Source of the DNA: Cricetomys ansorgei
Taxonomy: Eukaryota; Chordata; Mammalia; Rodentia; Nesomyidae
Reading direction: 5' to 3'
Assembly: GCA_026225945.1 (NCBI GenBank)
Contig: JAMJFZ010000818.1
Coordinates: 5,912,001 to 5,976,000, forward strand
DNA length: 64,000 nucleotides
Shown: in pieces, positions 1 through 11,069 of the stretch
How the letters are laid out: each line of letters begins with the position of its first letter
Position numbering within the stretch: position 1 is the first letter of the stretch
Notes under the pieces: generated by a model
What the model saw: only the letters and a program-made list of their open reading frames with translations
Told to the model about the DNA's origin: nothing
The model's database searches: none
Made by a program: the position numbers and the translations under genes

Positions 1-682
1 TAACAAGCCCTGGAAAAAACAGGCCTCTGTATCTTTAAAAAAAAAAAAAAAAAGTTAGCTTTTTTTTTTTTTTTTTTAAATCTAATTTGTATCCTCAGAG
101 AGATGGCAAGAACTCTAATATCCTTTCTAGAACAGAACGCAAGGAAAAATAGGGACAAAGTATTTCTTGACATTAAAGTAATTGCTAAACTATGAATTTC
201 AAAGCAAGGTTGGAAGAGTATAAAGAGTTGACAACATGGAAGTTAAGACAATCAGTAATGTAAAGAAGAAATAAATATTTGGAAGAAAAAACAAACAAGC
301 AAACCAAACAAACACTGTTGGAGCTGAGGAAGCTAACAGACTGCATGTGGAGGACCCAAAAGAAATCTCCAATTAGGACAACAGACGACAGAGAAGGACA
401 AAGGGATGAGAGAAAACACGCACAGGTAAAGAATGCTGGATTTCATGGCAGCACGTACCTCTTTCCATTTATGCCAGTCCTGACATGCGCATAAGCGTAT
501 GGAACAGCTCAATCATTGCATCGGTCCTGGAAGACACATCCTGGTGCCCTCCAGGAGACTCGCAAATCTGCATTCCTGCCCCTATTTTATAATTTTGCAA
601 ATGCAGGAGGCTCTTTAGCCTGTGTAAATCTAATAGAGCAAATGTAAATTTGTTGTTGTTGTTAATCACAAGGAATCTTAAC
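1..682. other. Unassigned stretch with A-run/T-run pair
   Basis: I see no gene or recognisable repeat here. Near positions 37-52 a run of A is followed a few bases later by a run of T (about 60-77), so the two could fold back on each other. The short open frames have no recognisable protein features. Confidence 0.5.
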
Positions 683-918
683 CTATTCAGTTAAGCAATG
701 CCTTGTTTCGAGAGAGGGTCTCTTAGCCCAGCCTGGCCTCAAGTTGTTATATAGTCAAGGATGATCTTTAACTTCTATCCTCCTGCTTCAGGCTTCTGAA
801 GCTGGGATTACAGGCGTGGGATTACCACACCTAGTTTAGGCAGCGCTGCTAACAGAAGCCAGAGCTTTGTACACACTAGACGAGAACACTACCAACTGTG
901 TTACATACCCAGTCCAAA
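683..918 (-). mobile_element. B4 SINE (B1-ID fusion), degenerate
   Basis: Read on the minus strand this has an ID-like head followed by an old B1-like body. On the plus strand the B1 part shows 'cagcctggcctcaag', 'tcctcctgcttcagg' and 'gctgggattacaggcgtg'. The ID part follows at about 855-918 ('ccagagctttgtacacac', then 'cactaccaactg'). This order is that of the rodent B4 family. It is heavily diverged and therefore old. Confidence 0.65.
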
Positions 919-1282
919 AACTGCCTTTTTTTTTTCCAATACAGGTTAATCACATAAAGAAGACTAATCACATAAAGATTTTGAGGAAATCACATATCTT
1001 ATGAACACCTAGAGGATGGAAAGCATGCAAGCCAAAAATACCTAGGACGCTGGGAATGAGCAGCGCTCACTGTGGCTCAAAAGAGAATGTACAGAGAAGA
1101 TTGGAACCAAAGAACAGTACAGATAAGACTGGCTGGATAATATGCTGATGAAAAATAGGGTTCGGATAAGCTAGGCTAGTAAGTAACCATGCGCTTAATG
1201 AATTTGCATTCCTGTCCCAATACTTTAATCTTAAATAAGAAGACTAACTTTCTACCTCAAAACCAGTAAGCGCTCTCTGTTA
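919..1282. other. Unassigned stretch with a short tandem duplication
   Basis: No gene or family recognised. The phrase 'taatcacataaaga' occurs twice close together around 945-980, a small local duplication. Confidence 0.4.
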
Positions 1283-1670
1283 AAGCCATGGGAACTGAAT
1301 GTATGCAACCGGCACCCACATAGAAGTGGTTATCTGCACAAGACCTGCATAAAGTCAAGCCAGTCAACAGTGCGGTATGGATGAGGACTGGGCCTCATGA
1401 GGACCCACCTTTAGCTGATGGCGTCTAGGAGAGGGAAAACCATTTTATTTCAGGGTTATGGCAGCGAGTAGGTTGCCAATGGTTCAGTGGATGGCCTTAT
1501 ACCCCTGTACATGTGAAAAACATTAAATGGACCCTGTAGTTTATGAAGAAGAGGAGGAGACTGGCATAAAGGTAGGAAGCCGATGTGTTGAGGGAGAGCA
1601 GGAGAAATGGGAGAGGAAATTTAGGGTAATATAATCAAGATATATATAGTCAGAGAATAACAATGTTATT
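1283..1670 (+). mobile_element. L1 (Lx-type) 3' UTR fragment
   Basis: This matches the 3' UTR of old rodent L1 elements in order: 'gacctgcataaagtcaagcc', 'atggatgaggactgggcctc', 'ttagctgatggcgtctagg', 'ggttgccaatggttcag', 'tggatggccttatacccctg', then a purine-rich 3' end. Only the untranslated 3' end is present, as expected of a 5'-truncated L1 copy. Confidence 0.75.
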
Positions 1671-1680
1671 GTATTTTTAG

Positions 1681-1735
1681 ATTAAATTGGATTTAGATTT
1701 AGATTTAAATTTAGATTTAAATTATTTTTAAAGAC
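1681..1735 (+). repeat. (GATTTA)n-like hexamer repeat
   Basis: Repeated gattta/gatttaaa units follow directly after the Lx 3' UTR and probably grew from its A-rich tail. Confidence 0.7.
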
Positions 1736-1762
1736 TAGTACCCATCGCTACTTCTATTCTTT

Positions 1763-1934
1763 CTTTTTTTTTTTTTTTTGGTGGGGGTGCGTCAAGACAG
1801 GGTTTCTCCGTTGTAACTCTGGCTGTCCTGGAACTCACTCTGTTAGACCAGGCTGGCCTCGAACTCACAGAGATCTGCATGCCTCTGCCTCCTGAGTGCT
1901 GGGATTAAAGGCATGCGCCACTGTCACCTGGCTA
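1763..1934 (-). mobile_element. B1 SINE, full length
   Basis: This is a near full-length B1 in reverse orientation. The oligo-T at 1764-1779 is its A-tail. It is followed by 'gacagggtttctccg', 'ggctgtcctggaactcac', 'ccaggctggcctcgaac' and 'gagtgctgggattaaagg', ending at 'cacctggct'. The extra C in the terminal cac-ctggct variant is common in rat and cricetid B1s. It is the best preserved B1 in the window. Confidence 0.93.
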
Positions 1935-2039
1935 ATAACGTTTTTATATAATAAAAGTCCCCAGTCATATTATTTTTTCTATAAATGCTTTTAGGTCTAC
2001 AATCAAATTTTTAATTCATTTGGAATGTTGAATTTTTTT

Positions 2040-2217
2040 ATATTTATTTATGTATTTATTGTGTATATGACAGAGAGAGAACACACCGTGTGAAAATCAG
2101 AAGACAACTTGGCAGGAGTTGGTTCTTTGCTTCTACCATGTGGGTCCAAGGATCAAACTCAAGTTATCTGGTTTGACTGCCAGCACTCTAACCCACTGGG
2201 CTCTCTCCCAGTTCCTA
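2040..2217 (-). mobile_element. B2/B3-type tRNA-derived SINE
   Basis: Antisense copy: 'cagaagacaacttggcagg', 'agttggttctttgcttct', 'accatgtgggtccaagg', then the tRNA-like head 'ctaacccactgggctctct'. The TA-rich stretch at the left is the element's tail. Confidence 0.75.
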
Positions 2218-3276
2218 TATCTCCCAGTCCTTATAAGTTTCTTGATGAAAAGAAGAACATAACCAATGTTTTATGCACAAATGTCAGCTGTATAAGTCAA
2301 TCAATTTGATCAGTTACTTAATAATAAGAAAGAAGTTATTCTAAAGTTTGGTAGCTTAAAATGACAGTAGACTCTCTGCTGCATCTGTGGGTTGGAGTTC
2401 AAGTGTAGCCTAGTTCTGTGGTTCTAGTTTGGTTGTATCTCATGGCAGGTAAGATGTCTCCCCAACCAAAATGATCTGGAGGCTTCACTGGGACTGGAGG
2501 GCACACTTCCAACACTGTGTACTCACAGAGCCAGCAAAGTAGACGGTGACTATTGATTGATTTTATTTCCTCTACACAGGACCCTCCCTCAAGGGTAGAT
2601 GAATGTTCTTGAGATGGTAGCTGGATTTTTCAAGGGAAAATTATCCAAGGGAACAAAGACAAAAATGGCAGGATGTTTTATGAACTAATCATGGAAGTCA
2701 CATCATTTTCATCATTTTCAGGGCAGCATACTAGCTAGAGTCAGTGTAAGAAATGTATATATGAAGATGAGAACAAGGATCTGTGTCAGCCATCCCAGAG
2801 GCTGGGTACCACATCAACATTCCTATAACTACACATGAAATATATTGAACATAGGCTAACCTCTCAAATATACTTAGGTTTATTTCGAGAGTTTTTTTTT
2901 TCCATTTGCTAACTTTTCCCGAACAAATATTAAAGTTACTTCGTAATTACACCTCCATCAATAGTTTGTTGTGTATAAAAGCGAGTCTGCCTTCATTAGT
3001 GTCGATTTTCAATTTTTTAAAAAATTTTCAAATACTCATGCAAATGAACTTCCAATTAACTGTAACCTGTGATCAGCTAGTGAATTCTCTGACAAACTGT
3101 GATAGGTGCTATGTAAGGAAGATGCTGGTACAGCACATTATATTACACTCTTCAAAATACTTAATGATGTATAATTTAAAGGTTCACTAATTTGTTGTTG
3201 CTGTTGAATGTCTACTATGTGGCACATATAGTCACAATGGTTAGACGTACAATGGTGAAATAAGAGATGCAGTCCT
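2218..3276. other. Unassigned stretch with a possible ancient mammalian repeat
   Basis: At about 2325-2760 phrases such as 'ggtagcttaaaatgacag', 'catctgtgggttggagtt' and 'catggaagtcacatcattt' resemble, in the right order, a widespread ancient mammalian interspersed repeat whose name I cannot give with certainty. The rest is AT-rich with no recognised content. A weak MIR-like phrase lies at 3205-3230. Confidence 0.3.
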
Positions 3277-3580
3277 GGGCTGGGAAGATAACTGTAAAGA
3301 GCTTGTCTTCTAAGCAAAAGAACCTGAGTTCAAACCCCAGAGGCCACATAAAAATCTTTGGTCATGGTGCCACAAGTTTGTAATCCCAGAACTGGGAAGA
3401 TATAAATAGAGGATCCCTTGGGCTCACTGGCCAGCCAGCCTATCTGACAAGTTCCGGGCCAGCAAGAGAACATTTCAAAGTAGGTGGACAGTATTCCTGA
3501 GGATGAAACCCAAGGTTGACCTCTGGAGTGAACACACACACACACACACATGTATGTATGTATGTATGTATGTATGTATA
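3277..3580 (+). mobile_element. Composite tRNA-headed SINE with (CA)n(TGTA)n tail
   Basis: Three parts appear in order: a tRNA-like head ('gggctgggaagataactg' to 'gaacctgagttcaaacccc'), a B1-like middle ('gtaatcccagaactggg', 'aggatcccttgggctcac', 'ggccagccagcctatctg'), and a 3' part with 'gacctctgg' running into (CA)n at 3532-3550 and (TGTA)n at 3551-3579. The same architecture recurs many times in this window. I am unsure of its formal family name. Confidence 0.8.
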
Positions 3581-3647
3581 TTTTCCCATGTGCTCTAATG
3601 GAGAGTGGCAGGCTATTAAAACCTACACAAAACATACAGTTATATGT

Positions 3648-3838
3648 CAGTGAGATGGTTGAGCATAAAGGTGCTTGCAGTCTAAGCCTAGACACCTGTG
3701 TTCTATCTCCGGAATCTACATAAAGGTAGCAAAAATCCGACTCCACAAAGTTATCCCAATCTCCACACACGCATGGACCTTGGCATACATAGCACTATAC
3801 TCATACACTTGCACATTAATAAAGTGAAATTTTAACAA
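3648..3838 (+). mobile_element. B2/B3-type SINE
   Basis: The tRNA-like head 'gtgagatggttgagcata' is followed by 'aaggtgcttgcagtctaagc', 'cacctgtgttctatctcc' and a 3' part that includes 'cctggcatac'-like CA-rich sequence ending in 'taataaagtgaaatttt'. It is diverged. Confidence 0.6.
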
Positions 3839-4344
3839 CACACAATTGCATGCAATCACTATGAAAGAAAAGTACAAGGTCTGAAATGGTAGGTACAGCA
3901 AAAGGAATAAATTGATCTTGAAAAGGCCTCTCTGTCAAGAAGTTACTCAATCTAAGATCTGAAGGAGGAGTTATAGTTGACCACAGTATTTGTGTCATGG
4001 CACATGTAGGACTGCACTAATAAGTCAGTTCCACTTCTTATAAAATCTTCTTCTATTTGGGGTTTGTGATAATGATGAGGGTTTTCTCTTATTGATTAAC
4101 AATGGTTACTTTGGCCTGTGGAAGGGCTGTAAAATTTTGTATGTGTAATTTGCACATAAATGCCTTAATCACTTCTACAGTCTGTCTGCTTTTGTTATTC
4201 CAATCATATCTGATATACCACTTCATTCACTCACAAGCATTATTAAATTCTTATTATGACCCATCTTTAAGCTTTCATTTGTATGGCTTTTATTTCTTTG
4301 GAAATTGCATAATTTATACAGTGTATTTTTATTACAACTAACCA
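3839..4344. other. Unassigned stretch with left copy of a diverged direct repeat
   Basis: About 4055-4230 resembles 4875-5060 in the same order (shared 'taatc.cttctacagt', 'gttattga', 'atgtgta'). The two lie on either side of an antisense Lx fragment. No gene recognised. Confidence 0.35.
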
Positions 4345-4855
4345 TATGACCTCTCCCCAACTCCACCTAGAAGCCTCACCCTATTTTCCTCTATAAGCCC
4401 CATCCTGTCTCCCTGCCAAGTCCATGCCCTCCAGTTGTTACTGTTTTCATTGATTACCCACCCAAAGGCTAGTTAGTGATGCTCACATGCACAACGAGTG
4501 TGGAGCCATCCACTGGGGCATGAACAACTAGCAACCATGACCCTAACAGAGAATGATTCCTCTTCCCTCATTAACAATTCACTACCCATAGCCCCTCCAA
4601 CATCACACCAGAATTTTGACTAGCTTGATATTGTGCAGGGAACCACAGTTGCTATGAATCGATCGATGTGTGTAACAGCTATGTCGCGTCCAGAAGTCAG
4701 CATTTCATAGTTTTTCTCTTCATCCACCAGCTCTTACATTCCTTCCACCCCTTCTACCATGATGTTCTCTGGGCCTTTGATGGGGGAAGGGAATACAGAT
4801 GATTCATCCATAGCTAAGTGCCAGATTTCTTCACATTAGCCATGGATGTTTCTTA
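4345..4855 (-). mobile_element. L1 (Lx-type) 3' UTR fragment, antisense
   Basis: This is the reverse complement of the same 3' UTR type found at 1283. It shows 'gtgtggagccatccactgg', 'agcccctccaacatcacac', 'ttttgactagcttgat', 'cagaagtcagcatttcat' and 'gatgttctctgggcc'. It lacks coding sequence. Confidence 0.7.
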
Positions 4856-4874
4856 TTAAAAAACTGTTTCCATT

Positions 4875-5060
4875 CGGAGGTTTGCAATCGTAAGAGCAGT
4901 TTTCCGTTATTGACTTAAAATGGCTGTTTTAGTATGTGTACAATCTACAGAATTTTTACATACAATTTTTAAGTGAGTACTTTAATCGCTTCTACAGTTT
5001 GGTTGTTTCTCCATCCATATCTCATACACTAATTTTGCTTCTTTGCCAGTTCCATTTATC
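4875..5060 (+). repeat. Right copy of a diverged direct repeat
   Basis: It aligns by eye to about 4055-4230, with roughly two thirds of bases matching over 160 bp. The pair brackets the antisense Lx fragment. Origin unknown: it could be an old duplication or two copies of an unnamed repeat. Confidence 0.35.
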
Positions 5061-5254
5061 AGTTATTCTCCATCAAATAACAATGTATCCTACTTTCCAA
5101 AAAAGTTGTAATGACACTGGTAACAACCTTTCTTGAGAATTTTCAATGTTTCTAGGATTTCATTGTTTTAAAAAAAGCTTTGATTAATTTAAGACATATC
5201 ATTGACTACAATAAGATGGAAAATATTCTTCAATCCTTCTATTCTTATTACTGA

Positions 5255-5530
5255 AAGCTCTGTTTTTTTTTAAGAAAGGATATTAAATTTGATGAAGTAA
5301 TTCTCTACCATCTATTGAGACCTTATGGGCTCCATTGGCTTGTTCATAATTTAAATTTTATGAAATTCCTTAATGCCAAGCAATCATTCTTAACACTGAG
5401 GGAATAGAACAATTCCTACTTGGCTATACTGTCATAAATTAATCACTTGGTTCTAGCTTCTAAAATTTAAGTTTTGACATCAAAAGCCTTATATCTTCTT
5501 TTCCCTGTGTTTTGTTATTAAAATGCATTT
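5255..5530 (-). mobile_element. L1M ORF2 fragment, antisense
   Basis: This resembles the reverse complement of L1 ORF2 reverse-transcriptase sequence: 'ggatattaaatttgatgaag', 'ctaccatctattgagacctt', 'ttcctacttggctatactg'. It is old and has no open frame. Confidence 0.5.
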
Positions 5531-5980
5531 TAAGTTAGGAATATAAAAAAAAACGATTTTTCTAAATGTTAAATCATGGAACATAATAGATTTTGAAACA
5601 AAATCTATCTCCTTCAGGTGTTTGCAAGTCTGCCAAGCAACCTACAATGCATGCCAGTCTAAAACACACACTGTCTTCTAAGCTAGCTTCTTACGTCAGT
5701 GTGGCTCACTCATGGTGCACTGAGCGCATGTGACCAAAAACTCCAGATGCCACAGTAAAGACACTGACTTTCTCAGGAACAAACTCCGAGGTAAAACCAT
5801 TTCTAGGTTCTTTAGCTCCAGGCCCAGTGATAGTCTCAAGAACTCGGCCTTGCCCTGGCTTGGACATTTCTGTCCTCAGATTAGCTGCGGTCCTCGTTGC
5901 AAAATGGTGTGGAAATAAGCAGGTGGTTCCAAAATACAATGTTGATCAGGCTTGATTTATCAAATGCTCCTGTTGTCACT
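5531..5980. other. Unassigned stretch
   Basis: A 77-codon open frame lies on the minus strand at 5706-5939 but matches nothing I know. No repeat recognised. The last six bases (5975-5980, gtcact) are the left target duplication of the LTR that follows. Confidence 0.4.
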
Positions 5981-6306
5981 TGTTGAGGAAGTTTATTTTT
6001 AGTTATGTCTTGTGCACTGTTGGAAAAAGGGATGCATAGGTCTAGGGCATTTCTTATTGTTTGCAGGTGTTGGACTTCTGTGAGGGATGTTGATTGGTAA
6101 TGATCTGCACGTGCTATCAGTAGAACACCTGAGGAGTCCTGAAAGAATAAAAACCACTGAGCAGACACACTCAGGGTGCCACTGTTGATCAAGTATGGCG
6201 CTGGCCAGAATGGTGGTTCCTTCTGTAGAGATCTGGCATGGCTTACATTTATGAAATATGCTTCCATCTCTTCCTTGCTAAGCCCATACAGCAGTGTACA
6301 GCTACA
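5981..6306 (+). mobile_element. Solo LTR, class II (ERVK-like), copy 1 of 3
   Basis: This 326-bp unit begins TGTTG and ends CTACA, so it has the TG...CA ends of an LTR. It is flanked by a perfect 6-bp direct repeat, gtcact, at 5975-5980 and 6307-6312. Six-base duplications are typical of class II (IAP/ERVK-type) integration, and an isolated LTR implies loss of the internal part by recombination. A polyadenylation signal AATAAA lies at 6146-6151. It aligns along its whole length with 12777-13108 (reverse) and 52575-52884. The family name is not certain to me. Confidence 0.8.
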
Positions 6307-6364
6307 GTCACTTGCATTTTTCATATCATATGAGACAGAATTTGGCTAACTCTAGAATTTCTTC

Positions 6365-6500
6365 TGGCTTAATCATTTCAGCTCATAGGTTCTAGGTCTG
6401 TGATGCACCTGGAGTTGATTTTCATACGTGGTATAAGATAGGGCTCCAGATTCATGTCTTTGCATGCAGGCATTCAACCCTCCCAGTACTATTTACTAAA
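6365..6500 (-). mobile_element. L1 ORF2 3'-end fragment, antisense
   Basis: The plus strand reads 'ctaggtctgtgatgcacctg', 'gagttgattttcatacg', 'cagattcatgtctttgcatg' and 'cagtactatttactaaa'. This is the complement of the conserved C-terminal part of L1 ORF2. Confidence 0.7.
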
Positions 6501-8147
6501 AACACTTTCCCAATGCCTAGTCTCAGCAACGAACGAACTATGCCAGGACAAGTCCTTCTTCATTAATTGGCTCTTAAATTCTCAAGGTCACACTTTCCCC
6601 CAACCTACTCATCCACTACCTTGCCTCCCAGAGCTGAGGATGAAGCAGATGCCTGACAAAAGTCTAGAAACTTCAAAAGCAAGCAAGAGATAATGGATGC
6701 CAGGAAGATAATCAACTTGGTAATGGCGTAAGAAACGAAATCCCAAACTAAAAAGCTCTCGCCTCTCTATTAGGAACAATTTAAGGGGCTTGTGTGATTT
6801 CATTCACCGGTAAACCCAGGTGCATGTTGTGGACTGTGAAACACCTCCTCACTAAGCCCTCTTGCCTTCTAATATGGCTAGACTCTTCTTCCTCTGCACT
6901 TGGACCATTTTTATTTTTCTATTAAAGTATCCATTTCCAATTGTCTCAAATTGATAAAGATACAACTACATAAAACTTATCTTCATGTTTCTTTAATTTT
7001 CCCCTTTTCATTCCAAATTTTCTAGGGGTGTTTGCTGTATGTCTCATTTAGGTTACCTACAACCTTCCCAGGAGCCCTGGGCTTTGCCCTCCCCCAAAGA
7101 AATACACTTAGACTTACCACCCACCCTGTTACTGTTTTGTGCATGTTCCCATGTTTAATAATTTCACATGTAATTTCCTTGTATTCCTAATGTCTGAACT
7201 GCAATGCTTGATTTTTTTTTTGGTTGTTGTTCTTTTTGTTAAGAATTATAAGAATCTAATTATATTAGCTTCTTCTAACAAGTGGCTCTGATCATCTTAC
7301 ATTATTCATATATTCTAGGAGTTTCCAAACTAGAAGTCTTGTCCTCTTTAACCCACTCAAGAGTTACTGAGAAGACATCTTGGGCAGAACATATGGATTT
7401 TGCTTTGCATTTTTCATAATTAGTATTTTTCAAGTTTTATTGTTGTTAGAGGATATATTTATATTATTTTCAACATATTAAATTTTTAGACTATTTATGG
7501 CCTAGAATATATGGTTTAGAGGAAAAGTATCCCCTGTGGCTCTAAAGATAAGTATTATCTATTGGCAGGCTACTGGTCTCAATGTACATTCACCCCCTTA
7601 GGACACCCTTAAATTATAACAGCTTCTACTATTTTCTTATTGTCTAATTTAATGTGTCCAATAATATGCAAATGTCTCATTCCTCTTCTTCTTTCACTCC
7701 CAATAATAAATGTGCACTGTGATGTAACTTACCCATAAAAATTTACATTATGTCATAATTGCAGCTTACATCTTTCATCTTCATAATTTGTGTCCTATTT
7801 TATTGGTTTGTCTTACAATAGAAATGTTCATCTTCTTTGCTTGTGCTTATCAATTTCTTTCACTCAAGCCTTTGAGTAATTTCATCTTAGATGCGCCTTT
7901 TAGAAAGGACATTCAGTCGGATTTCTTTTGTTTTGGGTTAGATTGGTGGGTTTTTAATTATCTAAGTGTAATTTGGGCTACCTTTTCCCTTGGATAACCT
8001 AACTTCCTGAACCACTGAGTTAAACTGGCCTGGGCTGGACTGCTAGCCACCAACCAATGAACATGAAACATAAACATACCCTAGTTCCCAAAGGGTCAGT
8101 AGGCTGTGGGACTTCATGCCAGCCTCCATCCTCAAAACCACTGAATA
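6501..8147. other. Unassigned AT-rich stretch
   Basis: About 1.6 kb with no gene, no recognisable SINE or LTR and no microsatellite. Parts (about 7700-8000) are T-rich and could be a very old antisense L1, but I cannot support a call. Confidence 0.4.
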
Positions 8148-8440
8148 GGGCTGTGGAGATGGCTCAGTGGGTAGAGCACTGACGACACAATTATGAAGAC
8201 CTGAGTTCAGATCCCAGGATGGAAAGCCAGGCATGATAGGTCTGTGATCCTGTGAGATGGGAGACAGGAGAGTCCCCTGGAAGCTCTCAGGACAGCTAGC
8301 CCAGCACAAGAAACAAAGAGACCTTGCCTCAGACAACATGGACTATAAATTACCCAAAACCCAATGTTGTCCTCTGACCTCCACACAGGTACCCACACAC
8401 ACACACAAATGAACATGCACAACATCAAAGGCACAAAACA
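8148..8440 (+). mobile_element. Composite tRNA-headed SINE
   Basis: The head is 'gggctgtggagatggctcag' then 'gacctgagttcagatccc'. The B1-like middle is diverged ('gccaggcatgataggtctg', 'gacaggagagtcccctgg'). The 3' part contains 'tgtcctctgacctccaca' and a short CA tail. Confidence 0.8.
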
Positions 8441-10721
8441 TAATTTTAAAGGTAAGAGAAATAAAGTAAAATCAGAGTGCTCTCTGCTACACCAAATACG
8501 TATTTACCCAGCCTTCTATGAGACAGATGGAACATGAAACGTGCACAGAGGGAGTCATCACAGCACACACTAACCATGCAGTCTCTGGATCACAGCCTTA
8601 CACTTCTGGCATTTAATAGACAAGATGCCTGAGACAAACCTAATTTGTGTTCCTCTACAATCAAACCTGCTCTATTTCCTGGGATTGCTTTATCCTTAAC
8701 ATTCAAATATTTTGCCAAGCAGGTCTACGTAGGAACCTTTTTCATTAATTTTGGAAAGTTCTCAGGGGTCCCTTTGCTATTTACTCACCCGCTTCTCCAG
8801 CACAGCCATTAATCGTGATTTCCCTCCCTACGGTGGTTTGGCTTCCTGCTGGGTTAAAGGCCTGTCCTCTGTCCACTCCCTCCGCTCCCCACATCTGCAT
8901 TGCTCTGCCTTTCTTCTGGGTACTCTAGATGGGCTCTCATTCATCATCCACGTTACCCTTCCATCCTAGAAATCAAGTCTTCTTCCAGGTATCTTAAGCC
9001 CTATTGCAATTTTTGTTTCTCATCCTTTTAGTTCAACCAGCTTCTTGGATACTTCAGTCTCTGCTGTTCTTCTTAGGACTTGATGTGTTTGCTTTTTTTT
9101 CCCTCAAAGCCATTACTTTATTTATCTGTTACCTAAGATACCGTGAAATGTTTACTCTACTGTTGTTTTACACATGTAATCATTTTCAGAAGCACAATTC
9201 CTTTCTCTCATTTCCCTCATACCCTACATGCCCCATAAGCCACATTCAATGCTTCTTCCATGCAGAGCTGACCTCCTGCCAGAGAGGGCGACACTTCCTT
9301 AGCCCCCTTCTCCGTCCATTAGTCACTGCCAGGCTTTCCCTCTCATATTTAAAGGCAAAAGTAAGATGTGTCCCCACTCTGGCCCCACTGGTAACATGTA
9401 ACACATTCATTTGATTAGCCTAGGGATAGAACTTCCTGCTGCAAGCCTGGTCTTCCCAGCAGCTGGGGTACACACCATGCACCGTACACTACACAGCTCC
9501 CCCTCCTGCCACCTGCTTCAAAGCTCACTTTGCTTGGTTAATTGGTGCTAGGGGAAAAAGCCCGAGGCTTCAAGCATGCAGACACAGCCCTAAAAGCTTC
9601 TTCTCTTTCAGGACCTTGTGCTCCAGAGTGCAGGGTGTCCCTGCACTCTCTCCATCCTGCTGCTGGACTCAACAGCGGAAGTCACCATTTTTAAATCAAA
9701 GTGAACAGAGACAGAGAGAAGAGCTAGAGATGAGCACTGGTTCCAATCTGTGAATGCCAATTATTGCAGCTCGGCATGACACTGTGTCTTCCAGAAGTCA
9801 GGCATTCCATGCGAATAAAGCCTTCATGCAGCTCTACCCAGTAACGGGCATTCCAATGTGCTAGTTTTAAGAACAGAACATGAGCTAAGTGTTCCAAAGC
9901 TACTCTGAACCCACTCCACAAACCATACCACACGGGGCACTTGCTCTATGTTAACACCCCTCCCCCAAAGTCTGTCATCCTCACCCATATTTAAACTAGA
10001 ATCTGGAAGCTGTACATCAGGCTCACGTCATCTGCAATCACATCAGCCAAAAATGCCAGCTCGAAGGGTTATATTCCTTTTTCAAGTAAATATATCATCC
10101 CCCATCATTTTAGTAAGAACTCTGAGAATACAGGCTCCACTGGGGTACGCTCAATACATACTTTTTAAAACAGCAAATACTTCTCCCAACATTCTGAAGC
10201 AAGACTTACAAAGAACAGCGATGGCAATGGTTTCCTCCTCCCCTCAGGGGTTAACGTTTATGTAGCTGTCTCTTGTGGTTGGCACACCCTGTACTGATGA
10301 AGAAGAGCCATCTGCTTGACTGTCTGAAAAACACCACTTGTCTGCTATTCCCCTGCTGGTAAGGCTGTACTGAAACCAAGTACTCCTGAGGCCAGTCTGC
10401 TTTAGAGACATTAGCTGTCTCGGTCCCAAAACCACACTCAAAGTCTGCACATTATCTTCACTTAAAATCAGGCTTGCATTCAAACTTTATCCTAGGCTTA
10501 CATTTACACTGTTTATTATGTCTTGAATCCAAGCAAGATAATAGTAATGGATGGTACATTCTTTTTAAAGATTGTTCCTTTGGTGATAACAAACTGTCCC
10601 GATGGACAAATGACATCACTGACTCTCGGGGCCTGAATTGTTAACACCGAATTGGTGTTGTAAGCCGATACAGATCAGCACTGTTCTGAAGTATTCACAT
10701 CCCAAAGAAAACAAAAAATCT
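8441..10721. other. Long unassigned stretch, possibly single-copy
   Basis: No repeat family or gene recognised over 2.3 kb. A pyrimidine-rich block at 8750-9400 carries a 136-codon plus-strand open frame (9004-9414) with no recognisable domain. A perfect 11-bp inverted repeat lies at 9625-9649. Confidence 0.45.
9625..9649. repeat. Perfect 11-bp hairpin
   Basis: The arms agagtgcaggg and ccctgcactct are exact reverse complements separated by tgt. No surrounding pairing makes it a convincing microRNA precursor. Confidence 0.8.
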
Positions 10722-10751
10722 GTGTTTACTTCAGCAGCATATATACCAAAA
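10722..10751 (+). pseudogene. U6 snRNA 5' fragment
   Basis: 'gtgtttacttcagcagcat' followed by 'atataccaaaa' matches the first 30 or so bases of U6 snRNA with a few changes, and matching then stops. Short 5' pieces of U6 arise when L1 reverse transcriptase switches template. It lacks the rest of the RNA and is not functional. Confidence 0.6.
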
Positions 10752-10778
10752 CAAAAAGTTCATCCCAGAAATATAGAA

Positions 10779-10983
10779 CTTTTTAAGGTTTTATTTTTAA
10801 TCGTGTACATGTGCATGCTTCTGTGTGAGTGTATGCACCTGAATGCAGGGCCCATAGAGTCCAGAAGAGAACATCAGGTCTCTTGGAACTGGAATTACAG
10901 GTGGTTGGGAGCTACCAGATGTGGGTGGTGGGAACCAAATTTAAGTCCTCTCTAAAAGCCATGGAAATATCTCTCCAGCTCCA
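10779..10983 (-). mobile_element. B3 SINE, antisense
   Basis: The T-rich tail at 10780-10800 is followed by 'cagaagagaacatcagg', 'cttggaactggaattacag', 'gtgggtggtgggaacc' and the head 'atatctctccagctcc'. This is the reverse complement of B3 along its length. Confidence 0.88.
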
Positions 10984-11069
10984 AAGCTTTGTTCTTAATA
11001 AGCCAAAAGAAATGAACCACAAACTTCGCAGGCTCAGGTTTTAGGGATCTTTGTTGTTTTTGTTTTACG

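Noticed and set aside
3330..3770. 146-codon minus-strand open frame
   Set aside because: It is antisense to two SINEs and includes the translated TGTA/CA tail.
5881..6324. 147-codon minus-strand open frame, the longest in the window
   Set aside because: It runs antisense across the solo LTR, so it is a chance frame with no recognisable domain.
9004..9414. 136-codon plus-strand open frame with hydrophobic start
   Set aside because: Pyrimidine-rich DNA gives Leu/Phe/Ser-rich frames by composition. No domain, Kozak context or splice support.
9595..9625. Possible splice acceptor before the hairpin (ctctttcag)
   Set aside because: A pyrimidine tract with AG is common; no open frame with a matching donor follows.
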